A stretch of DNA of 46,741 bases from positions 1-46,741 of the forward strand of contig JBMNPL010000004.1 in assembly GCA_050943575.1 (NCBI GenBank), in the 5' to 3' direction. Within the stretch, counting starts at the first letter, position 1. Each line of letters starts with the position of its first letter. The position numbers and the translations under genes are program-made. A model generated the notes under the pieces. That model searched no databases. It saw nothing but the letters and a program-made list of their open reading frames with translations, and was not told the origin of the DNA. This DNA comes from WRCA01 sp050943575 (GTDB lineage Bacteria > Pseudomonadota > Alphaproteobacteria > Rs-D84). Below, one piece after another: positions 9,198-17,208 of the stretch.

Positions 9198-9213
9198 AAT
9201 AATACTCCAATGA

Positions 9214-9624
9214 CTAATTTTTATTCTTAAAAAAATCTTCCAACATAAACCTTAATTTAGCTAATTCACATGAATAACTTGAATGCATAGCATTTAAAAA
9301 TATAGCCATTTGTTTTGCAATACTATTTTTTTGCGTTTCTGATAAAGATAAATATGTTTGTCTATCAAATTCTTTACCGGATATAATTTTTTCTTTAATT
9401 ATATGTTTATCATTTAATTTTTTAATCTCTATTAATTCTGGTAACAATACACCTGTATTGTTATTGTGTGATTTGATAAAGTCAATTATTTCATAACCAC
9501 GACTTTGTCTACGAATATAATCAGAGTTTTTTTCAGGATTATTTTGTTCTTTTATAACAATGCCAGGTTCTGTATCATCAATAAAAACAACTGAATGAGC
9601 ACCTTTATTCAAAAAAATACGCAT
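9214..9624 (-). CDS. Kinase-fold N-lobe protein, catalytic half missing
   Basis: 136 residues resembling the N-terminal lobe of aminoglycoside-phosphotransferase/protein-kinase folds: a glycine-containing loop (LNKGAHSVVFID), an invariant-lysine-like strand (GIVIKEQ), and a helix ending MAIFLNAMHSSY where kinases have the segment before the catalytic loop. It stops before any HGDxxxxN and DFG/IDF-like motif, so phosphotransfer is not expected. No remainder is found in the 16 bases before the next gene. It is the first gene of the leftward cassette. It is either a truncated gene or a short nucleotide-sensing relative. Confidence 0.65.
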   Translation of the reverse strand: MRIFLNKGAHSVVFIDDTEPGIVIKEQNNPEKNSDYIRRQSRGYEIIDFIKSHNNNTGVLLPELIEIKKLNDKHIIKEKIISGKEFDRQTYLSLSETQKNSIAKQMAIFLNAMHSSYSCELAKLRFMLEDFFKNKN

Positions 9625-9642
9625 ATAATTCCCTTTTTGGTA

Positions 9643-9672
9643 ATTATATCATACAGGTATTAGAAGAGTAAT
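9643..9672 (-). promoter_or_regulatory. Probable promoter of the chaperone cassette
   Basis: Reading leftward, a TATAAT -10 box (9648-9643) lies 18 bases from a weak TTACTC -35 element (9672-9667), about 19 bases before the ATG of the kinase-fold gene. An AAGGG ribosome site precedes that ATG. The -35 match is poor, so activation by another factor is possible. Confidence 0.4.
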
Positions 9673-9830
9673 ATTTTATTTTGTTTAAATCCGAAACCCT
9701 ATTAATCTATACATTCCATCTCATCAATTTTTTATTTAATTTCAATTAACTTAGCTTACGAACCACGCATGCTGGACATAAACAAATTTTTATATTAATA
9801 TAAAAAAGATTTTTAAATAGGTAATATAAA
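9673..9830. other. AT-rich intergenic stretch without a gene
   Basis: Very AT-rich spacer between the leftward chaperone cassette and the rightward acetyltransferase gene. No ORF, RNA gene or clear hairpin was found. It could hold the distal end of the island that begins at tRNA-Gln, but no copy of the tRNA-Gln 3' end was seen here. Confidence 0.5.
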
Positions 9831-9917
9831 AAATAATTTAGTAATTTAATACTTTTCTTTATACTTGAAGTTATAATTTTTTATAATCTTTAAACTTATA
9901 TCAAGGAGAATGTATAT
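9831..9917 (+). repeat. Copy 1 of ~88-bp direct repeat (promoter/leader)
   Basis: Nearly identical to 11352-11441, which precedes the DUF1015 gene. Both copies contain a TTGNAG hexamer, an AT-rich spacer with TATAAT, the segment ATCTTTAAACTTA and a strong AAGGAG ribosome site directly before an ATG. In this copy the distance between TTGAAG (9865-9870) and TATAAT (9882-9887) is 11 bases against 16 in copy 2, so this promoter is probably weak or dead in its original form. It supplies the leader of the acetyltransferase gene. Confidence 0.85.
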
Positions 9918-10433
9918 ATGGAGATAAAAATCAGAAATGCTGTTCCAGAAGATGCAACAGCGATCCAGCAAATTATTGCTATTGGCTACAAACGTTCTTT
10001 TGCTAAACTTCATACCAATGAATATTTGGAAAGCAAAATTCAGGAATATTTAAGTCCTGCCAAAATAGAAAAACTAGCGAATGTAATTCGTGATAAAAAC
10101 TCTATAAATATAGTTACTGAAAATGCTGATGGTAAAATTGTTGGGTTTGTTGGCGGTATAAGAGATAAAAATAATGATTGGCAATTAATAACATTATATG
10201 TAGATGAATCTGTTATTGGTGATATAAAATTTGCATTAAGTTTAGTTAAAGAGTTTTCACAACGTGTTAAAAATAATGGTGCAAATAAATTTACCACAGG
10301 AACATTAACTGGCAGTCGTGTTTACAAATTATATGAATTATTAGGTGGAAAAAAGATAAGAGAATTTATAAATAAAAAACGTGATTCTGTGTCAGAAACT
10401 GAATTTGAATTTAATGTGGATAAATTTATTTAA
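9918..10433 (+). CDS. GNAT-family N-acetyltransferase
   Basis: 171 residues, normal for a GNAT enzyme. The N-terminus (KIRNAVPEDATAIQQI) is the typical beta1-alpha1 opening, GKIVGFVGG (~75-83) is the beta4 strand, LITLYVDES marks the pre-acetyl-CoA strand, and GTLTGSRVYKLYELLGGKKI matches the usual C-terminal helix-turn. The canonical R/Q-x-x-G-x-G/A acetyl-CoA loop is not clear: where it should be the sequence reads ESVIGDIKFALSLV, so activity is uncertain. Substrate unknown. The gene uses the leader of the duplicated promoter repeat. Confidence 0.75.
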   Translation: MEIKIRNAVPEDATAIQQIIAIGYKRSFAKLHTNEYLESKIQEYLSPAKIEKLANVIRDKNSINIVTENADGKIVGFVGGIRDKNNDWQLITLYVDESVIGDIKFALSLVKEFSQRVKNNGANKFTTGTLTGSRVYKLYELLGGKKIREFINKKRDSVSETEFEFNVDKFI

Positions 10434-10541
10434 ACCAAATTCGCCAAGTATAATTTACAAAACTATTTCGGCAGGTATTTTCTATATATTAAATATGTTA
10501 TTTATCCGTGTATTAAAACTTTTTTTAATATTATGTAAAAA

Positions 10542-10952
10542 TTATTCCGTTAAAGTAATATTTGCTTTTTTTAACTCTTCTTTTCCTTTTTTATCATATT
10601 TATAGTAATATAATAATTCACGTTTATTAATATTATCAGCATCTATAGCGGCTTCTGGAACGCCCCATAAAATTGAAGTCGGCCAAAATAATAAATTTAA
10701 AACACCGTATAGTATATGAGATGAATCTGCCGCATTACCTGTCCCAAGATAAAAGTTTCCAAATCCTGGTAATAAATTTAATGTACCAGCAACAACCCCA
10801 GAAACCGGTTTTTCATAATTTCCGATAGGGTGATCAACAGTTACCCCTTGACTTTGTAATTCTCTCAATTGATTATTCTCTTGCCTTGTTAATGATGTAC
10901 AACCTGATGAAAATATGCCAAATAAAATGAAAACAAATATTATATTTTTCAA
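10542..10952 (-). CDS. Small lipoprotein
   Basis: 136 residues. A signal peptide with lipobox FSSGC (C18) marks it as a lipoprotein, and the following Thr/Ser gives no inner-membrane retention signal, so outer-membrane placement is likely. The core LLPGFGNFYLGTGNAADS and the LLFWPTSILWGVPEAAIDAD segment look like a conserved hypothetical family with hydrophobic helices; the tail is Lys/Glu-rich (YYYKYDKKGKEELKKANIT). It faces the acetyltransferase convergently across 108 bases of AT-rich sequence with no clear terminator. Function unknown. Confidence 0.85.
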   Translation of the reverse strand: MKNIIFVFILFGIFSSGCTSLTRQENNQLRELQSQGVTVDHPIGNYEKPVSGVVAGTLNLLPGFGNFYLGTGNAADSSHILYGVLNLLFWPTSILWGVPEAAIDADNINKRELLYYYKYDKKGKEELKKANITLTE

Positions 10953-11057
10953 GTCTTACCCCTTTTGTTAAAATTTTAACATATTTTCATATCCATTTTA
11001 TATTATACGAGTATTTTATCATATTTATTATATTATCAAAATTATATAATTTGGCGA

Positions 11058-11087
11058 TTGATTAAAGTTTTAATAAACGTTTATAAT
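11058..11087 (+). promoter_or_regulatory. Promoter of the Cys-rich small protein
   Basis: TTGATT (11058-11063), 18-base spacer, TATAAT (11082-11087), 37 bases before the ATG at 11125. Good sigma-70 match. Confidence 0.55.
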
Positions 11088-11124
11088 TGTTAAATGATAT
11101 AAAAAGGGTTAGGGTGTTTTTTAA

Positions 11125-11358
11125 ATGAGTAATATAAAAAACAATATTCAAATATGTGGTTATCATGGGTGTAATGTTATCCCAGATAATAATGGATGTG
11201 AATGCACAAAATGCAATCCTTGTACAAATAGCTGTAAATCATGTGATGAACCACAAAAACGTGCTGATGAACAATTATTATTGGGAATATATGATTTTGA
11301 AATTCTAAAATGTAAAGAATGCATGTTACGATTTTCAAATGCTTATAAATCAAAATAA
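11125..11358 (+). CDS. Small Cys-rich protein, possible metal binder
   Basis: 77 residues with ten cysteines, eight of them between residues 11 and ~40 in short spacings (CGYHGC, CECTKCNPC, CKSC), then a CKEC pair near the C-terminus. There is no signal peptide, so it should be cytoplasmic, where such clusters usually bind zinc. It has its own promoter. Its stop codon lies within copy 2 of the direct repeat. Not assigned to a family; it could be a small zinc-ribbon regulator. Confidence 0.6.
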   Translation: MSNIKNNIQICGYHGCNVIPDNNGCECTKCNPCTNSCKSCDEPQKRADEQLLLGIYDFEILKCKECMLRFSNAYKSK

Positions 11359-11441
11359 TTAGTAATCTAATACTTTCTTTATACTTGCAGTTATAATTTT
11401 TTTAATTATAATCTTTAAACTTAATATCAAGGAGAATATAT
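11352..11441 (+). repeat. Copy 2 of ~88-bp direct repeat
   Basis: Partner of 9831-9917. The two repeats bracket the acetyltransferase, lipoprotein and Cys-rich genes. The intact promoter spacing here suggests that this copy is the ancestral one, belonging to the DUF1015 gene. Confidence 0.85.
11385..11412 (+). promoter_or_regulatory. Promoter of the DUF1015 gene
   Basis: TTGCAG (11385-11390), 16-base spacer, TATAAT (11407-11412), with AAGGAG shortly before ATG 11442. Confidence 0.65.
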
Positions 11442-12680
11442 ATGAAAATAAAACCGTTCAAAGGTGTACGCCCACCAAAAAATCTTGCAAAGGAAGTTGC
11501 CTCTCGTCCTTATGATGTTTTAAATTCAGTAGAAGCAAAAAAAGAAGCAGGGGAAAAATCATTATTACATATAATAAAGCCTGAAATTGATTTTGATCCT
11601 ATTATTGATGAACATTCTGCGGCCGCATACGACAAAGCAGTGGAAAATTTCAAATTATGGCAAGAACGTGGCTGGTTAGTCCAAGATCCACGTGAAATGT
11701 ATTACATATATGCTCAAACTATGGATGGACGAACTCAATATGGTTTAGTTGCTGCTGCAAGTGTTGAAGATTATATGACCGGTAAAATCAAAAAACATGA
11801 ATTAACCCGCAAGGATAAAGAAGAAGATCGTATGATTCATGTCCGTATTCAAGATGCTAATATAGAACCTGTATTTTTTGCTTATCCTGATGTAGCCGAA
11901 ATGAACGAAATTGTAAAAAACTTGATTGAATCTAAATCACCTGAATATGATTTTGTAGCCGAAGATGGATTTGGTCATCATTTTTGGGTTATCGAAGATG
12001 AAGCCGTAAACAAACGTATTACAGAAATATTTGCAGAAATTCCAGCTTTGTATGTTGCGGACGGACATCATCGCACTGCCGCTGCGGCACTAGTTGGCGA
12101 AGAAAAACGTAAAGCAAATCCAAACCATACGGGAAACGAAGAGTATAATTTTTTCTTGGCTGTTATATTTCCAGAAAGTCAATTAAAAATTATCGATTAT
12201 AATCGTGTAGTCAAAGATTTAAATGGTCTTACATCTGCCGAATTTATTGAAAAATTAAAAGAAAATTTTGATATAATCGAACATGGCACAGAAATTTATA
12301 AACCGAACGCATTGCATAATTTTGCAATGTATATTGATGGCAAATGGTATTCATTGACTGCGAAAGCCGGTACTTATGATGATAATGACCCAATTGGCGT
12401 GTTGGATGTAACTGTTTTATCTAATCTAGTGTTTGATAAAATATTGAATTTGGGTGATTTGCGTACCAGTAAACGCATTGATTTTGTTGGCGGAATTCGC
12501 GGATTAGAAGAATTAGCACGTCGTGTTGATTCAGGGGAAATGGCTGCGGCATTTGCGCTGTATCCAGTATCTATGAAGCAATTGATTGATATTGCTGACA
12601 CTGGTAATATTATGCCACCAAAAACAACTTGGTTTGAACCAAAATTGCGTAGTGGTTTAGTTATACATAAATTGTCATGA
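11442..12680 (+). CDS. DUF1015-family protein
   Basis: 412 residues, close to the usual length for DUF1015 proteins. The family hallmarks are present: the N-terminal KPFKGVRPPKNLAKEVASRP-YDV opening and the YVADGHHRTAAA motif near residue 204, with conserved Asp and two His that look catalytic or metal-binding. Members are widespread in bacteria and often sit beside serine-biosynthesis genes; the reaction is not established. It lies just upstream of the ribosomal superoperon promoter but is not part of it. Strong ribosome site; start is secure. Confidence 0.93.
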   Translation: MKIKPFKGVRPPKNLAKEVASRPYDVLNSVEAKKEAGEKSLLHIIKPEIDFDPIIDEHSAAAYDKAVENFKLWQERGWLVQDPREMYYIYAQTMDGRTQYGLVAAASVEDYMTGKIKKHELTRKDKEEDRMIHVRIQDANIEPVFFAYPDVAEMNEIVKNLIESKSPEYDFVAEDGFGHHFWVIEDEAVNKRITEIFAEIPALYVADGHHRTAAAALVGEEKRKANPNHTGNEEYNFFLAVIFPESQLKIIDYNRVVKDLNGLTSAEFIEKLKENFDIIEHGTEIYKPNALHNFAMYIDGKWYSLTAKAGTYDDNDPIGVLDVTVLSNLVFDKILNLGDLRTSKRIDFVGGIRGLEELARRVDSGEMAAAFALYPVSMKQLIDIADTGNIMPPKTTWFEPKLRSGLVIHKLS

Positions 12681-12710
12681 TTAAAAATTACTTTTTTTCC
12701 TAATTTTATC

Positions 12711-12739
12711 TTGACAATTAGTGAGTTTGCACTTATAGT
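12711..12739 (+). promoter_or_regulatory. Main promoter of the ribosomal protein superoperon
   Basis: A perfect TTGACA -35 box (12711-12716), an optimal 17-base spacer and TATAGT (12734-12739). It sits ~150 bases before rpsL. It is the strongest promoter match in the window apart from 34685-34712. Confidence 0.9.
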
Positions 12740-12780
12740 ATATGCGCTTTCCGTGTAAACAAGGACAAGCAAAAAACACA

Positions 12781-12850
12781 AAAATCTGCAATTTTGACAG
12801 ATTTATAATCACGCAAAATTGCGTTGAAATAAGTCTGGAAGGCAGATTTT
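12781..12850 (+). promoter_or_regulatory. Structured rpsL leader with competing helices
   Basis: The untranslated leader holds three mutually exclusive pairings of one segment. AAAATCTGC (12781-12789) can pair with GCAGATTTT (12842-12850); its inner part AAATCTG can pair with CAGATTT (12798-12804); and the overlapping GCAATTTT (12788-12795) pairs with AAAATTGC (12815-12822). ACGCAA/TTGCGT (12811-12825) is a further hairpin. The outer helix ends ~40 bases before rpsL. This is typical of switch-like leaders; regulation is inferred. Confidence 0.5.
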
Positions 12851-12888
12851 ATATGCAAAAATTGTTGAAAAAACAAAGAGATTGATTG

Positions 12889-13263
12889 ATGCCAACAATA
12901 AACCAATTGATTCGGAAACCTCGTGCGAAAGTTGCGAATCGTTCTAAATCACCAGCTATGAAAGGGTGCCCACAAAAACGTGGCGTTTGCACTCGTGTTT
13001 ATACTACTACCCCTAAAAAACCTAACTCGGCTCAACGTAAAGTTGCCCGTGTAAAGTTATCTAATGGACACGAAGTGACTGCTTATATCCCAGGTGAAGG
13101 TCATAATTTACAAGAACACTCTGTTGTAATGATTCGTGGTGGTCGTGTAAGAGACTTACCAGGTGTTAAATATCATATTGTGCGCGGTGTTTTAGATACA
13201 CAGGGTGTTAATGCAAGAAAACAAAGTCGTTCTTTGTATGGGGCAAAAACAAAAAAGGCTTAA
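12889..13263 (+). CDS. rpsL: Ribosomal protein S12
   Basis: Decoding-centre protein of the 30S subunit, 124 residues. MPTINQLIRKPR and the loop TTTPKKPNSAQRK are canonical; the lysines whose replacement gives streptomycin resistance are unchanged, as is the GVKYHIVRG loop. The ATG at 12889 is chosen over an upstream in-frame TTG at 12886 because it gives the standard N-terminus and has AAAGAG eight bases before it. First gene of the superoperon. Confidence 0.98.
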   Translation: MPTINQLIRKPRAKVANRSKSPAMKGCPQKRGVCTRVYTTTPKKPNSAQRKVARVKLSNGHEVTAYIPGEGHNLQEHSVVMIRGGRVRDLPGVKYHIVRGVLDTQGVNARKQSRSLYGAKTKKA

Positions 13264-13326
13264 TTTAAAACGTACAGCATTGCTGTGCGAGTAATCCGCC
13301 AAGGGTGAAGAAATAAGGAAAAACAA

Positions 13327-13800
13327 ATGTCAAGACGTAATAGAGCAACCAAACGTGAAATTTTACCTGATTCCAAATATAATAATTTGGTAGTTGCCAA
13401 GGCTATTAATACAGTTATGTGGGATGGTAAAAAAGAAGTTGCTGAAAATATCGTTTATAGTGCATTAGAAAAATTAAAGAAAGTTGCTAAAGATCAAAAT
13501 GAATTAGCAGCTTTTTTAGAAGTTGTTGATGTATTAAAACCTGTAGTAGAAGTTAGAAGTCGTCGTGTTGGTGGCGCAACTTATCAGGTTCCAGTTGAAG
13601 TTCGTAAAGAACGTCAACAAACATTGGCTTTGCGCTGGTTAGTTGAGTATTCGCGCAAACGCAGTGAACGTTCTATGGAAGATCGTTTATTTGCGGAAAT
13701 GCGCGATGCTTTAAACGGGCAGGGTGCAGCACTAAAGAAAAAGGTAGACACTCATAAAATGGCAGAAGCCAACAAAGCTTTTGCTCATTTCAGATGGTAA
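13327..13800 (+). CDS. rpsG: Ribosomal protein S7
   Basis: 157 residues, the usual size. It nucleates the head of the 30S subunit; the MSRRNRATKREILPD opening and KKKVDTHKMAEANKAFAHFRW end are standard. The 63-base gap after rpsL contains a hairpin ACAGC-ATT-GCTGT (13274-13286). In enterobacteria S7 represses its own operon by binding the rpsL-rpsG gap, so this hairpin is a candidate site by analogy. Confidence 0.98.
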   Translation: MSRRNRATKREILPDSKYNNLVVAKAINTVMWDGKKEVAENIVYSALEKLKKVAKDQNELAAFLEVVDVLKPVVEVRSRRVGGATYQVPVEVRKERQQTLALRWLVEYSRKRSERSMEDRLFAEMRDALNGQGAALKKKVDTHKMAEANKAFAHFRW

Positions 13801-13820
13801 AAAAACAAGGATAAAAAATT

Positions 13821-15902
13821 ATGGCAGAAGGAAAAACCGCACCTTTACATATGTATCGCAATATTGGCATTATGGCTCATATTGATGCTGGTAAAACCAC
13901 AGTATCCGAGCGTATTCTTTTTTATACTGGTAAATCTTATAAACTTGGGGAAGTTCACGAAGGTGCTGCCACTATGGATTGGATGGCTCAGGAACAAGAA
14001 CGCGGAATTACAATTACATCTGCTGCCACAACTTGTTTTTGGCGTGATCATCGTATTAATTTGATTGATACCCCAGGGCACGTTGATTTTACAATGGAAG
14101 TAGAACGTTCTTTGCGTGTTCTAGACGGAGCGGTTGCGGTATTTGAATCTGTTTCTGGTGTTCAGCCACAAACTGAAACTGTATGGCGTCAAGCTGACAG
14201 ATATAGTGTTCCACGTATTTGCTTTATTAATAAAATGGATCGTGTTGGTGCAAATTTCTTTCGTTGTGTAGATATGATTCGTGAAAGATTGGGTGCAAAT
14301 CCATTAGTTATTAATTTTCCAATCGGGAGCGAAGCAGATTTTATAGGTGTCGTAGATGTTGTTGAAATGAGGGGAATTACTTGGGCAGATGAAATGGGAA
14401 GTAATCCTATTGTTGGTGAAATTCCAGAAGATTTACGTGCAAAAGCTGAAGAATTACATGAAAAATTAATTGAAGAAGTTGTAACACTTGATGAAAGTGT
14501 TATGGAAGCGTATATGGAAGGTACCAAGCCAGATGTTGCGACAATAAAAAAGTTATTACGCAAAGGGACAATTGATCAGGCTTTTAATCCAATTTTGTGT
14601 GGAAGTGCATTTAAAAACAAAGGTGTTCAACCATTATTGGATGCGATTATAGATTATTTACCATCTCCATTGGATGTTCCTGCTATTAAGGGGACAAAAA
14701 TGGATGGTGAAACTGCGGACGAACGTCATCCCAGCAATGATGAACCATTTAGTGCAATTGCGTTTAAAGTTGCGAATGATCCATTTGTTGGTAATTTAAT
14801 GTTTATACGTATTTATTCTGGTAAATTATCTTCTGGTTCTTATATTTATAATTCAACACGTGATAAACGCGAACGTGTTGGTCGTATGTTATTGATGCAT
14901 GCAAATAGTCGTGAAGAAATTAAAGAAGCCGCAACTGGTGATATTGTAACATTAGTTGGTATGAAAGAAACCATAACAGGTGATACTTTATGTGAAGAAT
15001 CTAAACCAATTTTATTAGAATCAATTCATGTTCCAGAACCGGTTATCAGTGTTGCTGTTGAACCCAAGACCAAGGTTGATATTGAAAAAATGTCTTTGGG
15101 ATTACAAGCTTTGGCAAAAGAAGATCCTTCTTTCCGTGTATCTGTTGATCAAGAATCTGGTCAAACTATTTTGGCTGGTGTTGGTGAATTACACTTGGAA
15201 ATTTTAGTTGATAGATTATTGCGTGAATTTAAAGTAGATGTTAATGTTGGCGAACCACGAATTGCTTATCGTGAAACATTCTGTCGTCCGGTTGTTGAAG
15301 AATATACACATAAAAAACAATCTGGTGGTTCTGGACAATATGCTCAGGTTAAAATAGAATTTGCACCGCTTGAAGCAGGCAAGGGCTACGAGTTTGAAAA
15401 TAAAATCGTTGGTGGTGCTATTCCAAAAGAATATATTCCAGGGGTTGAAAAAGGATTAAAGATAGCGCAACAAACAGGTGTTTTGATTGGCTATCCAACT
15501 GTAGATTTCAAAGCAACATTAGTTGACGGAAAATATCATGAAGTTGACTCAAATGTTTTATGTTTTGAAATAGCTGCGCGAGCTTGTTTTCGCGAAGCGA
15601 TGAAAAAGGCATCACCAAAGTTATTGGAACCCATTATGAAACTTTCAATAACTACCCCCGAAGAATATGTTGGTGATATTATTGGTGATTTAAACAGCCG
15701 TCGTGGTCAAATAAACGGTATTGATACTCAATTTGGTAATCAGCTGATATCTGCATATGTACCGTTAGCAAACTTGTTTGGATATGTTAAAACTCTGCGT
15801 TCTTTATCTCAGGGTCGTGCAAATCCTTACATGGAGTTATCTCATTATGACGACGTCCCACAAAATGTTGCGGATGAAGTTATAAAGAAAATGACAAAAT
15901 AA
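13821..15902 (+). CDS. fusA: Elongation factor G
   Basis: 693 residues, full length for the translocation GTPase. G1 GIMAHIDAGKTT, the DTPGHVDF G3 motif and NKMD G4 motif are all intact, and the C-terminal domains IV and V (ending ENVADEVIKKMTK-like) are complete. It follows rpsG by 20 bases. A single canonical EF-G is seen here with no sign of the paralogous forms. Confidence 0.98.
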   Translation: MAEGKTAPLHMYRNIGIMAHIDAGKTTVSERILFYTGKSYKLGEVHEGAATMDWMAQEQERGITITSAATTCFWRDHRINLIDTPGHVDFTMEVERSLRVLDGAVAVFESVSGVQPQTETVWRQADRYSVPRICFINKMDRVGANFFRCVDMIRERLGANPLVINFPIGSEADFIGVVDVVEMRGITWADEMGSNPIVGEIPEDLRAKAEELHEKLIEEVVTLDESVMEAYMEGTKPDVATIKKLLRKGTIDQAFNPILCGSAFKNKGVQPLLDAIIDYLPSPLDVPAIKGTKMDGETADERHPSNDEPFSAIAFKVANDPFVGNLMFIRIYSGKLSSGSYIYNSTRDKRERVGRMLLMHANSREEIKEAATGDIVTLVGMKETITGDTLCEESKPILLESIHVPEPVISVAVEPKTKVDIEKMSLGLQALAKEDPSFRVSVDQESGQTILAGVGELHLEILVDRLLREFKVDVNVGEPRIAYRETFCRPVVEEYTHKKQSGGSGQYAQVKIEFAPLEAGKGYEFENKIVGGAIPKEYIPGVEKGLKIAQQTGVLIGYPTVDFKATLVDGKYHEVDSNVLCFEIAARACFREAMKKASPKLLEPIMKLSITTPEEYVGDIIGDLNSRRGQINGIDTQFGNQLISAYVPLANLFGYVKTLRSLSQGRANPYMELSHYDDVPQNVADEVIKKMTK

Positions 15903-15933
15903 AATTAACAACTAACCGCCAAAGGAGAAAATA

Positions 15934-17121
15934 ATGGCAAAAGAAAAGTTCGTAAGAAGTAAGCCGCATGTCAATATTGGTACTATTGGTCACGTTGACC
16001 ATGGTAAAACTACATTGACCGCAGCTATCGTACACTACTATGGAGTAGGTGAAGATAAAGGTAAAGACGTAAGTAAAATTGATAATGCTCCAGAAGAAAG
16101 AGCACGTGGAATAACAATTAGCACAACACACGTGGAGTATGAAACAGATTCACGTCACTATGCACACGTTGATTGTCCAGGACACGCGGACTATGTTAAA
16201 AATATGATTACTGGTGCCGCTCAAATGGACGGTGCAATTTTGGTTTGTGCAGCAACTGATGGTCCGATGCCTCAAACACGTGAACACATCTTGTTGGCTC
16301 GCCAAGTTGGTATTCCAAAGATTGTTGTTTACTTAAACAAATGTGATTTAGCAAAAGATCAAGAATTGTTGGAATTAGTTGAAATGGAATTGCGTGAATT
16401 ATTGTCAGCAAATAATTTTGATGGCGAAAATACACCAATTATTCGTGGTTCTGCTATTTCTGCACTTGAAGGTAAAAGTGATGGTTTGGGCAAAGAATCC
16501 ATTGATGCTTTGTTAAACGCATGTGATACATATATTCCAATGCCAGAACGTCCGGTTGATAAACCATTTTTGATGCCGATTGAAGACGTATTTTCAATTA
16601 CAGGTCGTGGAACAGTTGCTACTGGCCGTATTGAATCTGGTATTGTTAAAGTTGGTGACGAAGTTGAAATTGTTGGTTTACGTCCAACAACAAAAACAAC
16701 AGTTACTGGTGTTGAAATGTTCCGCAAATTGTTGGATCAAGGTGAAGCCGGTGATAATGTTGGTTTGTTATTACGTGGAACCAAAAAGGAAGAAATTGAA
16801 CGTGGTCAAATTATCTGTAAACCAGGGTCAATTACCCCTCATACAGACTTTGAAGCCGAAGTTTATATTTTGACGAAAGACGAAGGTGGCCGTCATACAG
16901 CTTTCTTCTCTAATTATCGTCCACAATTCTACTTCAATACAACTGATGTTACTGGGACTATAACTTTGCCAAAAGACAAAGAAATGGTATTACCAGGGGA
17001 CAACGTTCGTATAACAGTATCTTTGATTGCACCAATTGCTATGGGTGAAGGTCGTCGTTTTGCTATTCGCGAAGGCGGTCGCACAGTTGGCGCGGGTGTT
17101 ATATCAAAGATTATTAAATAA
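15934..17121 (+). CDS. tuf: Elongation factor Tu
   Basis: 395 residues, carries aminoacyl-tRNA to the ribosome. G1 GHVDHGKTT, G3 DCPGHADY, G4 NKCD and the domain II/III sequence VATGRIESGIVKVGDE are canonical. AGGAG precedes the ATG by a normal distance. It ends the str section and is followed by a strong hairpin. No second tuf copy lies in this window. Confidence 0.98.
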   Translation: MAKEKFVRSKPHVNIGTIGHVDHGKTTLTAAIVHYYGVGEDKGKDVSKIDNAPEERARGITISTTHVEYETDSRHYAHVDCPGHADYVKNMITGAAQMDGAILVCAATDGPMPQTREHILLARQVGIPKIVVYLNKCDLAKDQELLELVEMELRELLSANNFDGENTPIIRGSAISALEGKSDGLGKESIDALLNACDTYIPMPERPVDKPFLMPIEDVFSITGRGTVATGRIESGIVKVGDEVEIVGLRPTTKTTVTGVEMFRKLLDQGEAGDNVGLLLRGTKKEEIERGQIICKPGSITPHTDFEAEVYILTKDEGGRHTAFFSNYRPQFYFNTTDVTGTITLPKDKEMVLPGDNVRITVSLIAPIAMGEGRRFAIREGGRTVGAGVISKIIK

Positions 17122-17128
17122 GTCTGAT

Positions 17129-17169
17129 AAAAATCGAAGTTTGATTTATTTTTCAAACTTCGATTTTTT
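17129..17169 (+). terminator. Strong hairpin with T tract between tuf and rpsJ
   Basis: About 16 bases pair almost perfectly (17129-17144 with 17153-17168), followed by T residues to 17169. It separates the str section from the S10 section. It may end str transcripts or attenuate, lowering S10 expression relative to tuf; no clear promoter was found between it and rpsJ. Confidence 0.8.
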
Positions 17170-17208
17170 AGGCTTGGGAAAGAAACTAAATAAAACAGGA
17201 AAAAGCAG

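Noticed and set aside
1646..9840. A second att copy of the tRNA-Gln 3' end marking the island's far border
   Set aside because: Looked for the 3' tRNA sequence on both strands in the gaps of this segment and found none, so the island border is left undefined.
12374..12781. 135-residue minus-strand ORF across the superoperon promoter
   Set aside because: Antisense to DUF1015 and covers a strong promoter on the other strand.
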